Shown: positions 43,094 to 56,554 of the stretch, in pieces
Numbering within the stretch: position 1 is the first letter of the stretch
Layout of the letters: the number at the start of each line of letters is the position of its first letter
The notes under the pieces: generated by a model
The model's input: the letters and a program-made list of their open reading frames with translations, nothing else
What the model was told of the DNA's origin: nothing
The model's database searches: none
Position numbers and translations under genes: made by a program
Assembly (NCBI RefSeq): GCF_019279795.1
Contig: NC_056748.1
Span: 699,468,806 to 699,532,805, forward strand
Source: Protopterus annectens
Lineage: Eukaryota > Chordata > Ceratodontiformes > Protopteridae
Reading direction: 5' to 3'
Length of the DNA: 64,000 nucleotides

Positions 43094-43560
43094 GAACCCT
43101 GGGAATGATACCCCCTCTGACTCACTCAAATAATAACATGAATGCCTAAAATGACATGACCTGCTCACTAACATGTACAGGGAAGTGTAATATGCGCATC
43201 CGACAGAGGCAGCCCTGCAGCACCACCTGAGGCATGAATGCTATGTGTTAAGTAATGTAACACCATGTACTATATGCACACCTGAGCATCCTGACTAACA
43301 TCCACCCTCACCAAGCATGAAGCCACAAAATGACGATGGGATGATCAAGTGCAATAACTGGCTGAAGTAATGCAGTCAGTCAAAATGTGTTTCAGGCTGG
43401 GAAGATATGCGGAGCTTGACATGATGCACCACCTGCTAGGGGTGGCATGCACCTATCATGCCATGCCCCATGGATACCGGCAAAGGCTGTCAGTACCCAC
43501 AGCATGCCCTGAATAGGTAAGTCTCAAAACACAAACCCACCTTCATAGGTTCTACAAGGG
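43094..43560. other. No gene; 3' flank of the transposase
   Basis: Short frames only, and no repeat identified before CR1 similarity begins near 43560. No clear AATAAA signal. Confidence 0.4.
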
Positions 43561-44530
43561 ATAGGAACCTAGATGTAATGCTACCCAATGACAGATGTAT
43601 AAACAGCAAGATGTGTGCAGTGTAAACGCACACAGTATGGAGAATGTAGATACCAGTCCTGTAATAGAGAACTGGGCAAGGCTCACATCAGCACCCTAAC
43701 ACTACCAGGTCACACCTCATACTGTGCTGTACAGCCGCAAAACATGGAACAAGCTACAAAAGGAGGGTGACTAGCAAGAAATGGCAAGGATAACCACACC
43801 CCCATGTTGGTACCACAACAAGAAGCAGCATGGAATAGCCATGGTCAAATACCAATGGCTAAAACTGCCTCGCAGTATATAGCCTGCTGCAGACTACTGT
43901 CCTAATACCAGGAACAGCACCTGGCCTATGTCGGAATACATGAATATATCAAGCCCCCAAACCTCATTATATTGCTTGACTGAAAATACCCAGACATACA
44001 CCGGTAGCATTGTACTAGCACCAACACAGTAGGAGAAAATTACCCAGATTCCATAAACCAAAATGCCCAGGAACAATGTACTACTCCCACAAGAGGGGTA
44101 AGCATACTGGATGTGATAATCAGCAACATGTGTACTGGATGGCAAGATGAGAAGTGTACCCCTCACTGGTAAGACCAGACCATAGAGTAATCACACTGGA
44201 TATACACATCCTGACCCCAGTCCCTGGCCAGAATACTACAGTGAAAAACATGTGTAAAGTATAGGTTGCAGCCCTCAAAACCGATGTTGAATCCACAAAA
44301 GGCCCTGTGCAAGTGCAGAATATGGGACACACCACAGAACATGTTATACAGGCATTCCATGAACACAGCCAGGAATGCTTGGAGTATGCAATCACAAATA
44401 ACAACAACACACAATGTCATACACGCAGGCATCTGGCATGCTGGCCTCCAGCCATTACCAAACCATGCAAGAGAATGAGGAAGCTACCACATGATAGAGC
44501 AAACATAAAAAAGGAAGTAATCACTGACCA
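43560..44530 (+). mobile_element. Strongly decayed CR1 endonuclease segment
   Basis: The order of CR1 endonuclease segments can be followed at nucleotide level: GGTCACACCTCATACTGTGC and ACAAAAGGAGGGTG (the YTSY...KGGG segment, 43710-43770), then GACCATAGAGTAATCACACTGG (SDHK-VITLDI, 44178) and GAATACTACAGTGAAAAACA. The linker ends near 44530. Almost every block has stops. Confidence 0.65.
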
Positions 44531-44985
44531 GTAGTATGGCAACAACATATGTCCACACATACAATCCACTAAGTCCAGCCACAACAAGTAGAATCTGTGA
44601 ATCCAGAGGCAATGTGATGCCAGTACCAAGTACACAGACAACCACAACACCCCCCAATAAATACAAATATATGTGATAGATGCATCCATGTATCCAAACC
44701 AGAGGTTGAGCTCCAACAACTCAGTACTGTCAAAACTAGTCAGGAGGAGAAGGTAACCACATACACCACAAACCCAGTCCCACATAGACCTACCACAACT
44801 GTAAACCAAACACATAAACACAGACAAATATTCCTGGAGGCCTTAATTACAAACACACCACACCAACAGAAGCCTCCAAAGTAGATCACAAGCAACCACA
44901 ACCTTCAAACATAGCACATGCAACGAATAGTACGCAAAGCTGGTGTGCCAAACAGTCACAGGCCAGAAGGAGAAACAACATGCCT
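44531..44985. other. No gene recognised inside the Harbinger interior
   Basis: Open frames here (for example 44827-44417 on the - strand) are long only because stops are sparse in this base composition. No domain is seen. Confidence 0.4.
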
Positions 44986-47430
44986 GATACAGTCGTAATA
45001 GGTGTCTGTATAGGCAGACACACAGCTGTCCCACTCACCAGACTGAACAAGGGAAAGGGTAGAGTAAGCTGCTTGTAGGCTGCCACAAAATGCCACATAA
45101 CACAAGTACGCAGGCACTCCAAAGCAAGCAGAAATATGATGCACTCAATGTCCATGCTGGTGTGAATTACCTGAGATGTACCTCCCTGGTCAACATCAAA
45201 GAGACATGGATGGTCCCTCTGAGTATGTACCCCAGGGGATGACACTGGCTGTGTGCAGCATCCAACCCTCACCAAGAATGATGCCACAGTACAAACACAG
45301 AATGCTCATGTTTAACAGCTGGCACAGTTACAGCTGTCAGTCCAAGAGGGTCTAATGTGTGTCTGCTTGAGATGTCAAGCATGACAAGCCATGCTGCTGT
45401 TCCAGGGATGGCTGTCAGCTGTTACCCATGTGCGTCTGGATACTGGATAAGGCCTCTGCCGCCTCCATAGAGCCGTATGTAGGCAAGGCCAAAAAGACTA
45501 CCCACCACCCTAGAAAACATAAGTGGTAGGAAACATAAGGGTAATGCTGACCAATGCCAGATGTGTAAACTGCAATATGCATGCCCCTGAGGCACTTCCT
45601 ATTATGGAGAACATTGATGTCTGTCCAGTGACAGAAGCCTGCTGCAAGCCTAGTGATAGCACACGAGCACTACTAGGTTATACCACATATCATGTGTTAT
45701 GGCCCCAACACCTGCATCAAAACATCAAAGGAGGGGGAGTATCCATATGCAGCACAGGCACCCATATTGCCAGGTAACTGACAATGCACAAAGCAGCGGA
45801 CACCACCCATGTGCACATAACTGTAGTCAAAACTGTTGTACAGTCTGTAGCATGCGACAGACCACACTCTCACACACAAGAACTCCACCCAGACATCCGA
45901 AGACACTGGACAGTCCTGTGCTGAGGCCAACATGGACTCCAAGAATAATGGAATGCCAAATCACACTACTGCCCAATGTCAGCCTTACCACAGGATATGT
46001 ACCCAAAGAGCAGTGTACAACAACAGTGGTCCATCACAACAAAGGTGTTGCCTGAATGGATACTCCAAACTACCACCCCAGGATCCTGACAAGTTGTTCT
46101 GCACAGCTATGGAAAGGATCAGTATGTACCGCAGACAGAAGGCTATTGTGGACCTACTGATACTGGACCCTACACACCGTGGCTGTTGTAACTGCAGAAC
46201 TGGCCCCTAAACATGTCTGACCCATTTGAAGCAGTCATTAAGGTCACTGATGAGGGCAATGTGGTCCACACAGCGTAGCTGGACCGTGCACATGCTTCTA
46301 GACAATACCGTACGAGTTCAGTATGGATATGTTCACCAGCTTAAATATACACCTCTATGTCAGTAGAGGGGTTGCAAACCAGACCAAGGACAGAACTGAC
46401 ATGGTCAGACATGCCGCATCCATGTCAGACTACAAAGCGGATATGAGTGGCATCCCACAAGGCCTGGTCTTGGCCCCCCCACCCCCGTTCTGTATACATA
46501 TCCCATAGGTATAGGCCAACATGGAAGGACTGTGACTGAGCATGTATGCGGAGGAGTACAAACAGCCCACCATATCCGACCCCCAGCTGACACAAGCAAC
46601 CCACAAAAGGGCCACCTACAAACAGACAACTGTAGCCATAGCCATGTCAGCAAGCTAATTGCAGAACTGTGTATAGACAACCACCGTGGATATACAGTAA
46701 GTGCCCACAAATTACCACACAGGTGTTAACCCATGAGGTACCTAACATGTAATGTGAGACCTGGGTACAAAAGGTGATAAATATCCTGCACTGGACAAAC
46801 ATGTGGCTGTAGTGTTCGCAGAAACATGCACCATATACCCACCCAAACATGAAGGTTGGCAGATGTAGATAAGGGGAACTCACTGTGGCTCTGCAGCCAT
46901 CCTCCATCAGCGTCACAACTGACTACAATAGCCCCTGTGGGATATACCACAGCAGACACCTCCATCAACTGTAAAGTCCACAACAGTACCCACCAGGGGT
47001 AGCAAAGAGCATGAACAGATGCCATGTGTTGCCTGAGTAAACAAACTGCAGCCCCACACACCGCCATCCTTCCCAGCTACAGGAAAGCTGTGCCTGATGT
47101 ATGAAGCCATGTCCAACCTGGAATGAATGAACATGTTGCACCTTGTACAATCTGAATGGCAGTGAGCTATGCACATGAGAGACCTGAACCCCAGCACTGA
47201 CATACATAGGACAAACTGTACAGAATGATCCATAACACAAAAGGCACCCCGCACTTCAGTAAACTCCTGGTACAGGTCAGCCAGAGAGCCACATATCGAC
47301 ACCCCTCAAGAGGCATCCTGATGAGTGTATGGGAGATGGTAGGCTACCCTGGGTATCACTGTTATGTCAGAGGTAGACGGAGGCACAGTATACTAACCAT
47401 GACATATGTCATGGCAAACTCCAGTTACAA
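44986..47430 (+). mobile_element. Decayed CR1 LINE from ORF1 to the 3' end
   Basis: ORF1 esterase remnant at 44986-45490: ACACAGCTGTCCCACTCACC matches the HT(A)VPLT stretch, then CTGAGATGTACCTCCCTGG (LRCTSL). The endonuclease runs at 45520-45900, with ENIDVCPVTEACCKPSDS in frame. The RT (45960-46700) shows TGYVPKEQCTTTVVHHNKG and MSGIPQGLVLAP. The C-terminal domain runs to about 47400 (RGILMSVWEMVGYPG-type). The octamer tail is lost. Far more decayed than the CR1 copies outside the Harbinger. Confidence 0.75.
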
Positions 47431-48299
47431 TGTGTGTCGAAGGACAAACACACCTTGTGACTAGCATCAGAAATGGCCTAGGAAACATCGCTAGTGTTTG
47501 CCAATGTCCACCCATGTTGTGGAATACACTAGCAATGTTGGACGAGCCTGGTGTAGGTAGTCCATATCTGAACATATTGCAACATGGTCATATGTGCACA
47601 ACTGGCCCCTACACAGTCTGTTGTGCTCACTATGAAGATGTCAAGCAGTCATAGGACTAAAGCCCAGGATACTGTCCACCACAGTGAAAGTACCGAACCA
47701 GTACACTATACGGTACTACAGTGTTAGGTCATTATGAAAGTATGTTGAGAACTGTCTGCAAAGTATCCCATGCAATCCCTGCAGGCACAGTATAATCCCT
47801 GTTGTGGCAGACACGAAGCAGTTGGCCAGTTAGTACACAACATGACACCCAACACACAATCATAAACGTGCGATATTGTCGAAGTTCACACACACCCAAA
47901 TATGTGGTGGACTTCAGAGTGCAACATATGGAAAGCTCACACTGGGCATGCTCGCACACTTTGATGAATGAGGCATATGTCAGACAACATGCCATGGAAA
48001 GGCTGAACTGGGCATGCTCACACACTTAGGCCATATCTCCGTTTAGCAGTTGGCCACACATATCTGGTATTTGTACGTGTCAGTCCAGGAACCAACCACA
48101 ACACAGCAATCAGCCCAGTGCACACAGTAAATGACCACAGAGACATAACTGATATAGTGGATCGCCATATGCAAACATCTTCCACAGATACACAAGTTGG
48201 TCATAGGAACAGGGAATGCTATGGCAATAAAGATCTGCAAACAGTAGAACAGCACAACAAATATTGTGCATCCAACAATTGAACATATGGGTGTAGAGG
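47431..48299. other. No gene; contains a short duplication
   Basis: ATGGAAAG.CT.ACTGGGCATG occurs twice, at about 47928 and 47995 (spacing ~67 bp). No coding domain. Confidence 0.4.
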
Positions 48300-51200
48300 T
48301 CAATACTAGGCTTCTTGCCCCAGGGAATGACAGCTCAGCCAGAGTGTGCTTGGCATCTGCATCCCCAAGATAGTAGGCTACTGTGCCACTGTAAAGTAGG
48401 TCACAGAAGGCAAAATGTGAGGCTAGTGAGCTGTGCCTCTGTCAAGCAGGGGCAACGTGGAGGTCTCAGGGATTGAATGTGCTAAGCCACAGCCATGTTG
48501 TCGGTGTGTGCTGTGAGACGGTTGCTGAGAATCCCTGACAGTAGGTGTCCGTCAATAACAGACTGAGGGGAGCCCTATCTGCATTGTCTGGACGATTCCA
48601 CTGTCAACACTGTGTTGTAATGAGTATGTGTGAATGAAGTGCCATGCCAGAACTGTCCACAGATGTCCTCCCTCTGTGGGCTACAGCTCTGCAATGTATT
48701 AGGTCACTCTGTCTGTTGAACGGCGCATATATGGCTGGTGTACAGCTGACAGGTGTCTTGTTGTGGAGCAGTCATGGGTATATGTGGGATAGCATGACCA
48801 ATGCAAACTGTACACATGCTCATAGAATGCAATTGTCAAGGATTATGCTGAGTGGCCAGTATAGTCCTCCAGCATGGGTCCTCTGAAGTCATCCACCCCA
48901 GTCTACACAAGTGTAGAGTCTGCTTGTGCTAAACACAGTTTGTGTGCAGTGACAACCTTGCCTGGGGGTGGAGATGAGATATGGATGTCCAGGGAAAGGT
49001 GGGTATGGTCAGATATCAACAATGGTGGTCTACCTCTGGTATGGAACAGTGAGTACCCACGTTGCAGATGGACAGGTGCAATATGTATTCACCCATGTGG
49101 CTGTGGTGTGTGGTTCTGCCATAGCACATGGACCCACAAATTGTAGTGGCTGTAGGGTAAAGTGGTAGAGGCCTGAGTAGTTCTCACACACAATATGCCT
49201 GTACCTGATGTTAACAACTGGAATGGTGTATGTGAATACCTGCATATCCTGGCACTGTTCCCGGGGAAGCTAAGTGTGTGTCCTGGATGTGGGTGTGGTG
49301 TTCTGGACTGGTTGTGTTGTGTGTTACAGGTCCTGTGGTCCCAAAGCATGGTATAGAACATAACCTGCCAGTGCGATGTGCATATCTGACCCTGACGTAG
49401 GTGGCTGCAAATGCATATATATGCTATCCCCCACCTGACAGGTAGTACTACATCTACATACCTCTGTAGAAATAAAGATGTCATCACCCTATAAATACTA
49501 CAGGTACAGAATAGATGCCCAGTAATTCGGATAGTGCGCCCTGCTAATGCGTCTCCCTCAAGTGTCATAATATAGTTAGGTAGGGGTTCGAATCCTGCAA
49601 ATGCTCAGTGTGTGTGTGTGTGTGAGTGGGGTTTGTGTGTGTGAAAGGCTGTGAGAAGGAAATGTCCCTTTTGGCAACTGGGAAAACACACTACAGGATG
49701 CACATTCCCCTTTCTAAACACTGCTGATGTCAGCACCCTATAAGTACAGCAGGTGAAGTGAAACCACCCAGTAATGCGAATAGCGCGCTCCGCTAATGTG
49801 TCCGTCTTGAGTGCCATAACATAGTTAGGTAGGGGTTTGAATCCTGTACATGCTCAGTGTGTGTGGAGGGGGTTAGTGTGTGTTCAAGACTGTTTGAAAG
49901 AAGTATCCCTTTTGCCAACTAGGAGAATACACTACAGGATGCACATTCCCCTTTCTAAACACAGATGATGTCAGCACCCTATAAGTACAGAAGGAGAAGG
50001 GAAGCCTCCCAGTAATGCGAATAGCGCGCTCCACTAATGCGTCTGTCTCGAGTGTCATAACATAGTTCGGTAGTGGTTTGAATCCTGTAAATGGCAAGTG
50101 TGTGTGTTTGGATGAGGGGGGTTAGTGTGTGTGCAATTTTGTGTGAGGGAAATGTCCCTTTTGGCAACTGGGAGAACACATTACAGGATGCACACTCCCC
50201 TTTCTAAACACAGATGATGTCAGCACCCTATAAATACAGCAGGAGAAGGGAAGCCTCCCAGTAATGTGAATAGCGCACTCTGCTAATGCATCTCTCCCAA
50301 GTATCGTAATGTAGTTAGGTAGGAGTTTGAAACCTGTAAATGGCATGTGTGTGTGTGTTTTGATGTGGGGAGTTTGTGTGTGTGCATTTCCGTATGAAAA
50401 ACATGTTAGTTTTGGCAATCAGGAGATCACACTACCTGATGCACATTACCCTTTCAAAATACTGATGCTGTCAGCACCCTATAAGTACAGCCAGAGAAGA
50501 GGAACTATCTAGTAAACCGAAAAGTGCGCTTTGCTAATGCATCTCTCACGTGTCATGACTTAGTTAGGTAGGGGAATGAATCCTGCAAATGGCAAGTGTG
50601 CGTGTGTGTGGGGGTAGTAGGGTGTGTGTAAATGCAAGTGTGAGAGAACAGATCCTTTTGGCAAATACAACAGATGCTGCATACTCCCCCAGTAAACACA
50701 GGGGATGTCACCACACTATCAGCACAGCCAAACAGGGCTAGTTGGCTAGTAATGCCAATAGTGCGCTCTGCTACTGTGTCTATTACCATTGTCAGAGTAC
50801 AGATAGGTATGTTTTGGTAACCCACAACTGCCGCGTGTGGTTGTGTCACACAGTATGATCTTGTGTGGGTTTTTGTACATAACAATGCATGCCATTGCCT
50901 AAACCAGCAATGGCATTGCACACATGATGTATGTGTGTGACACATACACATAAATACCTGTGACCTGCAGTAGTTACCATGTCTGACACATGCCTCGAGT
51001 GGATAAATGGTATTTGCAATGTATACCAATATGACTGTGTCTTACTGTGCAGGGTCCGCACATGGTATGTCTCTATACAGTGTGGGTGTATATGGTGAAA
51101 TACCTACAGCAGGGGATACACATCTGGTCTAGGCCATATAGTGTACATGTAGTCGATGTACAGGTGCTGCATGTTCCCACCTGTTGTGGTAGTGGTAACA

Positions 51201-52450
51201 TGTCATTCCAATGCAATTCAGTGACCACATGCTGTGAACCCTTCAACTAGTGTGTTGTAGCTACAGTAATGCTCACGCACAATGTTTGGCTGGATGCAGT
51301 CCAGCCATATAAACACAGTTCTTGAGACTGTCATATTGCCAGTGTTGTTATGGAGGATAGGTGGTCTTCCTGTGTATGGGAGGGTTGTGTGTGCCAGGCT
51401 ATGAACCAGATGGCAGTCCGACACACTGTTAGCTGCACATGATTAGGCCCTGATGCTTTGTGCTGTGCCAACAACCTAGAGGTTTGTGTATCTGTGGTAC
51501 CTTGGGATACCACCCTCCTATCCATGTGTGTTACATGTGTAGGGGATGACAGGCATGGTATGGGGCATAACCTGTCAGTGATGGGTAACACCTGTGAGCC
51601 ATGAATCATGAATCTGGTACTGCACAGACATTGCAGTTCACCGTGCTGAGGACAGTGTCTGGTGCATGCATCTTCCGGTGTACACTGCTGTTGTTGTGTA
51701 GCAGCACTGTTAGTGTCCTAACCTGTGTGATACCCACGGAGGTGGCTATGTAAACCATGTCCTGCAGCATAAGGCAGTATGTGTGTACCAAGGAGCTTTG
51801 CCATTATACATCGGGCCATGGGTGTCACGTGCAAGATGACCCTTGCACATCATTGTGGCTTCCCTAGCATATAAGCACACATTGACAGCCAGCTGATACC
51901 CTATGAATGACAGTGGAGACTGAGCATAATGTAGACATACAACACCCTTCCCACATATAGTGGTAGCATACCTGGTGAGGGTATGTTGGCAACCAACATC
52001 AGGCTCATACTGGCCTGTGCCACATGCTGAGAGATCCATTCTATGTTCCCTATCATGTAGTCCAGGGAGGTATGTCTCAGGCAGCCATACTGGCATGGTC
52101 AATGAGTGAGTCATATGTGTCCATGCCTCTGACTGACCTGTATGCATGTGTTCTGTGGTGGACCATAGTGCCCCTGAGGCATATCACTGTGACCTTTACC
52201 AGATACAGCCTGTTGAGCGGGACACCAGTGCAGCACACAAGACAGGTACCTGACACGTCTGTAGCAGGTGTGTTGTGTATCCCTACAGGCTGTGAGTGTG
52301 TGGCACAGGGGATGTGTGTGCCATGTGTGGCATGTGCTCTGTTCCGACGGAACATATGCCTGTGTGCCAGCTGCGGAGGTGTGTGATGCTCAGGCAGGCT
52401 GCTATTCTGAGTCCCCACGTATGCCCCAGTGTGTTCAGCATGCTGTCAGT
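48300..52450 (-). mobile_element. Decayed CR1 LINE (-) with internal deletion and an inserted tandem array
   Basis: The 3' end at 48300-48480 (ATACTAGGCTTCTTGCCCCA, then CAGCCAGAGTGTGCTTGGCA) matches the CR1 tail. Endonuclease fragments lie at 48870-49300 and 51040-51790, and ORF1 esterase remnants at 51800-52450 (VPLNRLYLVKVTVICL in frame). The RT is missing. A tRNA-like tandem array (49490-50830) sits inside the endonuclease. Confidence 0.6.
49490..50830 (+). repeat. Tandem array of about six 245-bp units with a tRNA-like module
   Basis: Each unit has CAGTAAT(G/T)CG(A/G)ATAG(C/T)GCGC, then TGCTAATGCGTCT (A-box-like), then ATAGTTAGGTAGGGGTTCGA with the B-box-like GGTTCGAATCC, a GT-rich spacer, and CTTTTGGCAACTGGGA...ACAGGATGCACA. 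B-box positions near 49585, 49833, 50074, 50322, 50572 and about 50811 give a spacing of 240-250 bp. Later units drift (TTTGAATCC, TTTGAAACC, AATGAATCC). The modules look derived from a tRNA with a variable arm. Not functional tRNAs: the acceptor ends do not pair. Confidence 0.82.
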
Positions 52451-52496
52451 GCGTGTCAATGTCTGACTTGTATTGTAGTCACTGTAATATATTTTA

Positions 52497-54525
52497 TTTA
52501 TATATTTATTTATCCTACATTTGTTGACCGGGATAGTCCGACTGGATGCATGTCCATTTCCAGGGGAGGCCCGGGGAGACAAGCTATGAGGGTAGCAGAT
52601 ACAGCATTACATAATACCAGCATTACATATTACAAACAGATTATTTACAGAGATTACATAAGTAAGCAAGTTAAACATGTTCCACAGGTTAATGTTAGTC
52701 CTGAGCACAAGTCAGGATTAAATTAAATTACACAGTAAAGTGGTTCACAGATTTTACACATTCGAGTTAGCCAGGCTTGATACATTGACATAGCCAGTTA
52801 AGTGACAAATGTTGTTTGAGTCTAGTGGTAAATTGACCTAAGGTGGACAGTAGGGTAATATCAGCTGGAAGTGAGTTCCAGGATCTACTTACAGAGTTTG
52901 CAAAGAGAGAATCACCGGCTGTGTTATTAAATCTGCTAGTCTGAATTAATAGTTTGTTAGAGGATCAAAGCGGTCTAGGATTGTTATAAGGGGTGATAAT
53001 ATTTGAAGTGCAGGAGTATTGTCTGGATTATAGAGGATTTTATAGTCCATAATCAGTTGGTTATACTGTATTAGGCTGGGTATTGCAAGCCAACCAAGCT
53101 GATTTAGATTGATGCAATGATGTGTCCTAAAAGGCAGCCCAGTGGCAAACCTGGCAATGTGGTTGTAGCAAATTGTGTGTTTGTTAAGGACAGTCTTGTT
53201 CATATTCGTGAGTAGAGGGGATGCATACAGAAGGGTTGAAACAAGGTGTGAGTGAGCTATGGCACCTTTAGCTGGAGGGGCTAGGAAGGCTTTAATTCTG
53301 TAAAGTGACCCTAGTTTTCTATTGATGGCTTTGATAATCTGGTTAACATGTAGGTCACATTTGAGATTATTGTCTATGATGACACCTAATAGTTTAGTAG
53401 ATGGGTCAGGGGAGATTATTGTGCCATCAGTTGATGTTATGGTAACTGTGAAAGCGGTAGACCTACGTGTTGGTGAAATAACAGCAGTTTAGTTTATTTG
53501 GAATTTAGGATCAGATGATGTTCAGAAAGCCAGTTTTCTATTGTATTAAAGGTGGTCTGGGTAGCTGACCATAACTCTACTGGAGATGTGGCTGAGCAGA
53601 TCAGAGTAGAGTCTTCAGCATATTGGATACAGCTGACTTTTGGGATGACAGTATAAAGGTCGTTAATGAAGATGGAGAACAGCAAGGGCCCTAATATAGA
53701 GCCTTGTGGTACTCTGAGGGTGTTAGGTAGAAGGTTAGAGAGTTAGTTCTGCCAGAGGCCAGCCTGCTGTCGACCATGCAGGTAGGATTGAAACCATTGG
53801 AAGGCTCCAGTATCTAGACAGAATGTTTGCAGGGTGTGGATTACAAGTTGGTGATCAACCATATCGTATGCCTTGGAAAGATCCAAAAAGAGGGCTGAGG
53901 ATATATAATTAGTGTTACAGGTATGGTTTATGGTGTTAGTAAAGGCTAGGAGGCCTGAAGTAGTGCTGTGATGAGGATGGAAGCCATGCTGTGTGTCTGC
54001 CATAAGGCAATTTTGGATTAGGTGGTGCATGAATTGTCTATGACTAAAGTTTCCATAATCTTTGCAAGTGGAGAGAGTATAGCTATTGGCCTATAATTGG
54101 AGAATTCAGTAGAGCTGCCTCCTTTGTGAAGTGGGATTACATATGACATTTTCCAGATGGTGGGAAATTTAGGTTCTACCATGGTTCGTTTGATTACCTT
54201 TGAGACGGGGTAAGCAATAGCATCATCTGATTTTGATAGGTACTCGGCAGGGAGTTGATCAGCAGAAAGTGTAGTGGGTTTCACTGTTTCAATCAAGGTA
54301 CGGAGAAGTGAAGTGGCGACTGGTTGGCAGCTGAACGCAAGTAGGTTTCTAGGGGTGCTACTTTCAGGACCATGGGAGCTAGGAGGTAGATGGCTAGCTA
54401 GGGCCTGAAATGTCTCAGTAAAGAATTGGTCAAAACTATCAGGAACATCTTCAGGGGTATTATCAATAGTAGCAGCAGGGATTGGGGTTGACGTTTGTCC
54501 AGGATGTAGTATATATGACATGCCA
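52497..54525 (-). mobile_element. LINE (-) of the CR1/L2-like superclade, source of the shared tail
   Basis: The 3' end at 52497 is (AAAT)n-like, then ACAAATGTAGGATAAATAAA-type sequence and TCCAGTCGGACTATCCCGGT read on the - strand. Coding fragments run upstream to 54521. The last 60-100 bases are shared with the SINE at 28556 and with the fragments at 2525, 12880 and 38330. It lies inside the Harbinger and is less decayed than the CR1 copies around it. Confidence 0.82.
52800..54521 (-). pseudogene. LINE reverse transcriptase and C-terminal domain
   Basis: Read from 54521: a linker (DVPDSFDQFFTETFQALASH), FPTIWKMSYVIPLHKGGSST and YRPIAILSPLAKIMETLVI. After a frameshift near 54030: ADTQHGFHPHHSTTSGLLAF, ALFLDLSKAYDMVDHQLVIH (catalytic Asp). 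Then a frameshift near 53740 and FSIFINDLYTVIPKVSCIQY with YAEDSTL, where the usual second Asp of YADD is Glu. The C-terminal frame 53203-52946 starts NKTVLNKHTICYNHIARFAT. The last block, WNSLPADITLL, is near 52870. The nuclease is missing. Confidence 0.82.
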
Positions 54526-55079
54526 CCTGACAGGGTATGGCATTACTGGGTTCAGAGAGCCCAGTTCCCAGATTGGCTGTGTGGTGGCATCCCACAAATG
54601 TGTTGTACGTTCCTGGCCAAGGGTGATGGCTGACTGCATACATGTGGCAGCTGTGACATTGACACATGACTCACATAAACCACAACTGGACCATAGAGGC
54701 GATTCACAGGTTACCTTTGCACATGCTACCCTAGTAGTGTGATTGCCATGGTGAGTACCAACACATAGGGCCAATGGGGAACAACATACTGAAGGTGTGT
54801 ATGTGTGGGTGTACCGCTACTGTTTCATAGCACTGACATATATGACTGCACACATGGGTAAATGCCAGGTAAGACATGTGCAATGTGTCACAGGCAACAT
54901 GCATGCGTACAGGACAGACAGTGACGTTCTGTCATGTGTAAAGTTGACATACGTATTGTACGCTATGCAGATGTCACTAGAAGTCTACAGAAGCACTGTA
55001 ACTCTGCATTGCAGGTGTAAGCAGTGTTCCAGGGAACCCCAAGCGAACATGCATGCAAACAAAGCTACAGTAAACAGGG

Positions 55080-55970
55080 CTGGAAGTAGTGCATTGTACA
55101 ACAAAGAAGGGGTAACAATAACAGTAAGTAACAATGCAAATACGCTACGGTCCGTCATAACAACGGCCATGGCCTACTCTGGGAGGGAAATGGCTACAAA
55201 CACTATGGATGACCACAAGGCCTTCTTCAGTTATGTTACACATATGGACCACATGCCTCAGATATGCTCTGTGTTAATACACACCTACTTAACATTCACC
55301 AAACACACGGATATTGGCAACAATCTTGCAGACATGTTCGGTGCACGTATCCCCCCTCCTTCTCCCCCACCAGTTGAAATATTTATCACAGCTGGATGTA
55401 ACCTCCCTATCATCTTACATGTCCAGGTGAGGGTCGCCCTCAGCAGAGAAGAACACACAGCATCACTGTGACCTCATGGTATCCCTGGATGCGTGCTACC
55501 TGCACTTCGAGAGGACATACAACCGCATATAACACTGATAATTTATCTTGGCCGGACTACAGGATATGTACCTGGACAGTGGCATACAGCGACAGTGGTC
55601 CCACACCACTAAGGGGGCACCTCGACTGACCCTGGGAACTACCACATCATATGCATAACTGGCCTGGTCTGCTAAGCTATGGAATTATGCAGTATGGGAT
55701 GCATATTCAGTGATATCGGGTACCTGCAGACACTTGTTCCCAGCCAGTGTGCCTTTGTGATGGGCTGATCCTGCCTTTTGAACCTGGCTGACCTTTCAAA
55801 GCAGTCACTACAGCCATTGCTGGGGCAACGCACAGACAACTGCTGCCAGGATCATGGCCTAAGACTGATTGACATGTAATGTATGGTCATCCCCTTTTGG
55901 TGGAACTACGTACACACAACATATCACATGGACATACCTAGAGATACAGACCTATGACACATTTGGAGGG
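55080..55970 (+). mobile_element. Decayed CR1 LINE, linker to RT with a deletion
   Basis: Part of the 224-aa frame at 54797-55471 reads MDDHKAFFSYVTHMDHMPQI and HTDIGNNLADMFGARIP, the CR1 linker. Downstream, GGATATGTACCTGGACAGTG (TGYVPGQW) and GGGAACTACCACATCATATG (GNYH-II) mark the RT start. It then jumps to CAGGATCATGGCCTAAGACT (QDHGLRL), so the RT core is deleted. Confidence 0.7.
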
Positions 55971-56108
55971 TTCACAGTATGCACACTATTAACCTGCTAC
56001 TTTTCATTACCTGTGTTTGTCGCAGCTGGTTGCGTTACCACTGCTTCTGCTTGCTGCTGCTACTGTCACTGCTGACAGCTTTGGGTGACAGAGTCACAGT
56101 GTATAATT

Positions 56109-56172
56109 TTTTTTTTTGTTCTCTCTCTCTCTGTCTCTCTCTCTCTCTCTCACACTTTTCTCTCTCCCTCTG
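56109..56172. repeat. T-run and (CT)n microsatellite
   Basis: A 10-base T run followed by imperfect CT repeats to about 56172. Confidence 0.9.
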
Positions 56173-56554
56173 TCTGCTTCCAGACAGTGCAATGAATGTA
56201 TTGCATGTGTGGAGTGTTAGTACTGGATGCTTTTGTAGGTATCTGCATAGGTCCATGTGATGGCCTCTGCACCAATTGTAAGCCAGCATTTGCTAATTGC
56301 ATACAGCCAGTTGTGTACTGATTGCAGTTCTCACTGATTTCAGGTCAGTGCTATAAAAGGGTATGTGGGATAGGCATTGCCCTTTCAGATTGTAAGGGCG
56401 GGGACCATGCTGGTATGCTGTGGACAGTGTTCTGTGAGTGTAAAGGTTAGTATCTCTCTCATGATTCAGGCTGTGTTGTATATTCACATTTCTCCATTCC
56501 TCTCTCATGTTCCCTGTAGCAAGTGTGTATGCACAATGACTCCTACAACTATAT

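Noticed and set aside
41872..43174. Several - strand frames of 60-130 aa opposite the transposase
   Set aside because: Antisense shadows; the + strand frame carries all conserved blocks.
44417..44827. A 136-aa - strand frame resembling a membrane protein (many Leu, Val, Tyr)
   Set aside because: Composition effect of antisense CR1-derived and Harbinger-interior DNA. No signal, topology or homologous motif is recognised.
49605..50418. Similar - strand peptides repeated in each unit of the tRNA-like array (…RAIRITG…VLTS.VFRKG…)
   Set aside because: The repetition comes from the satellite itself. The frames start and stop differently in each unit and there is no known domain.
54797..55471. A 224-aa + strand frame as a new gene
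   Set aside because: Its second half aligns with the CR1 linker, and its first half has no recognisable motif.
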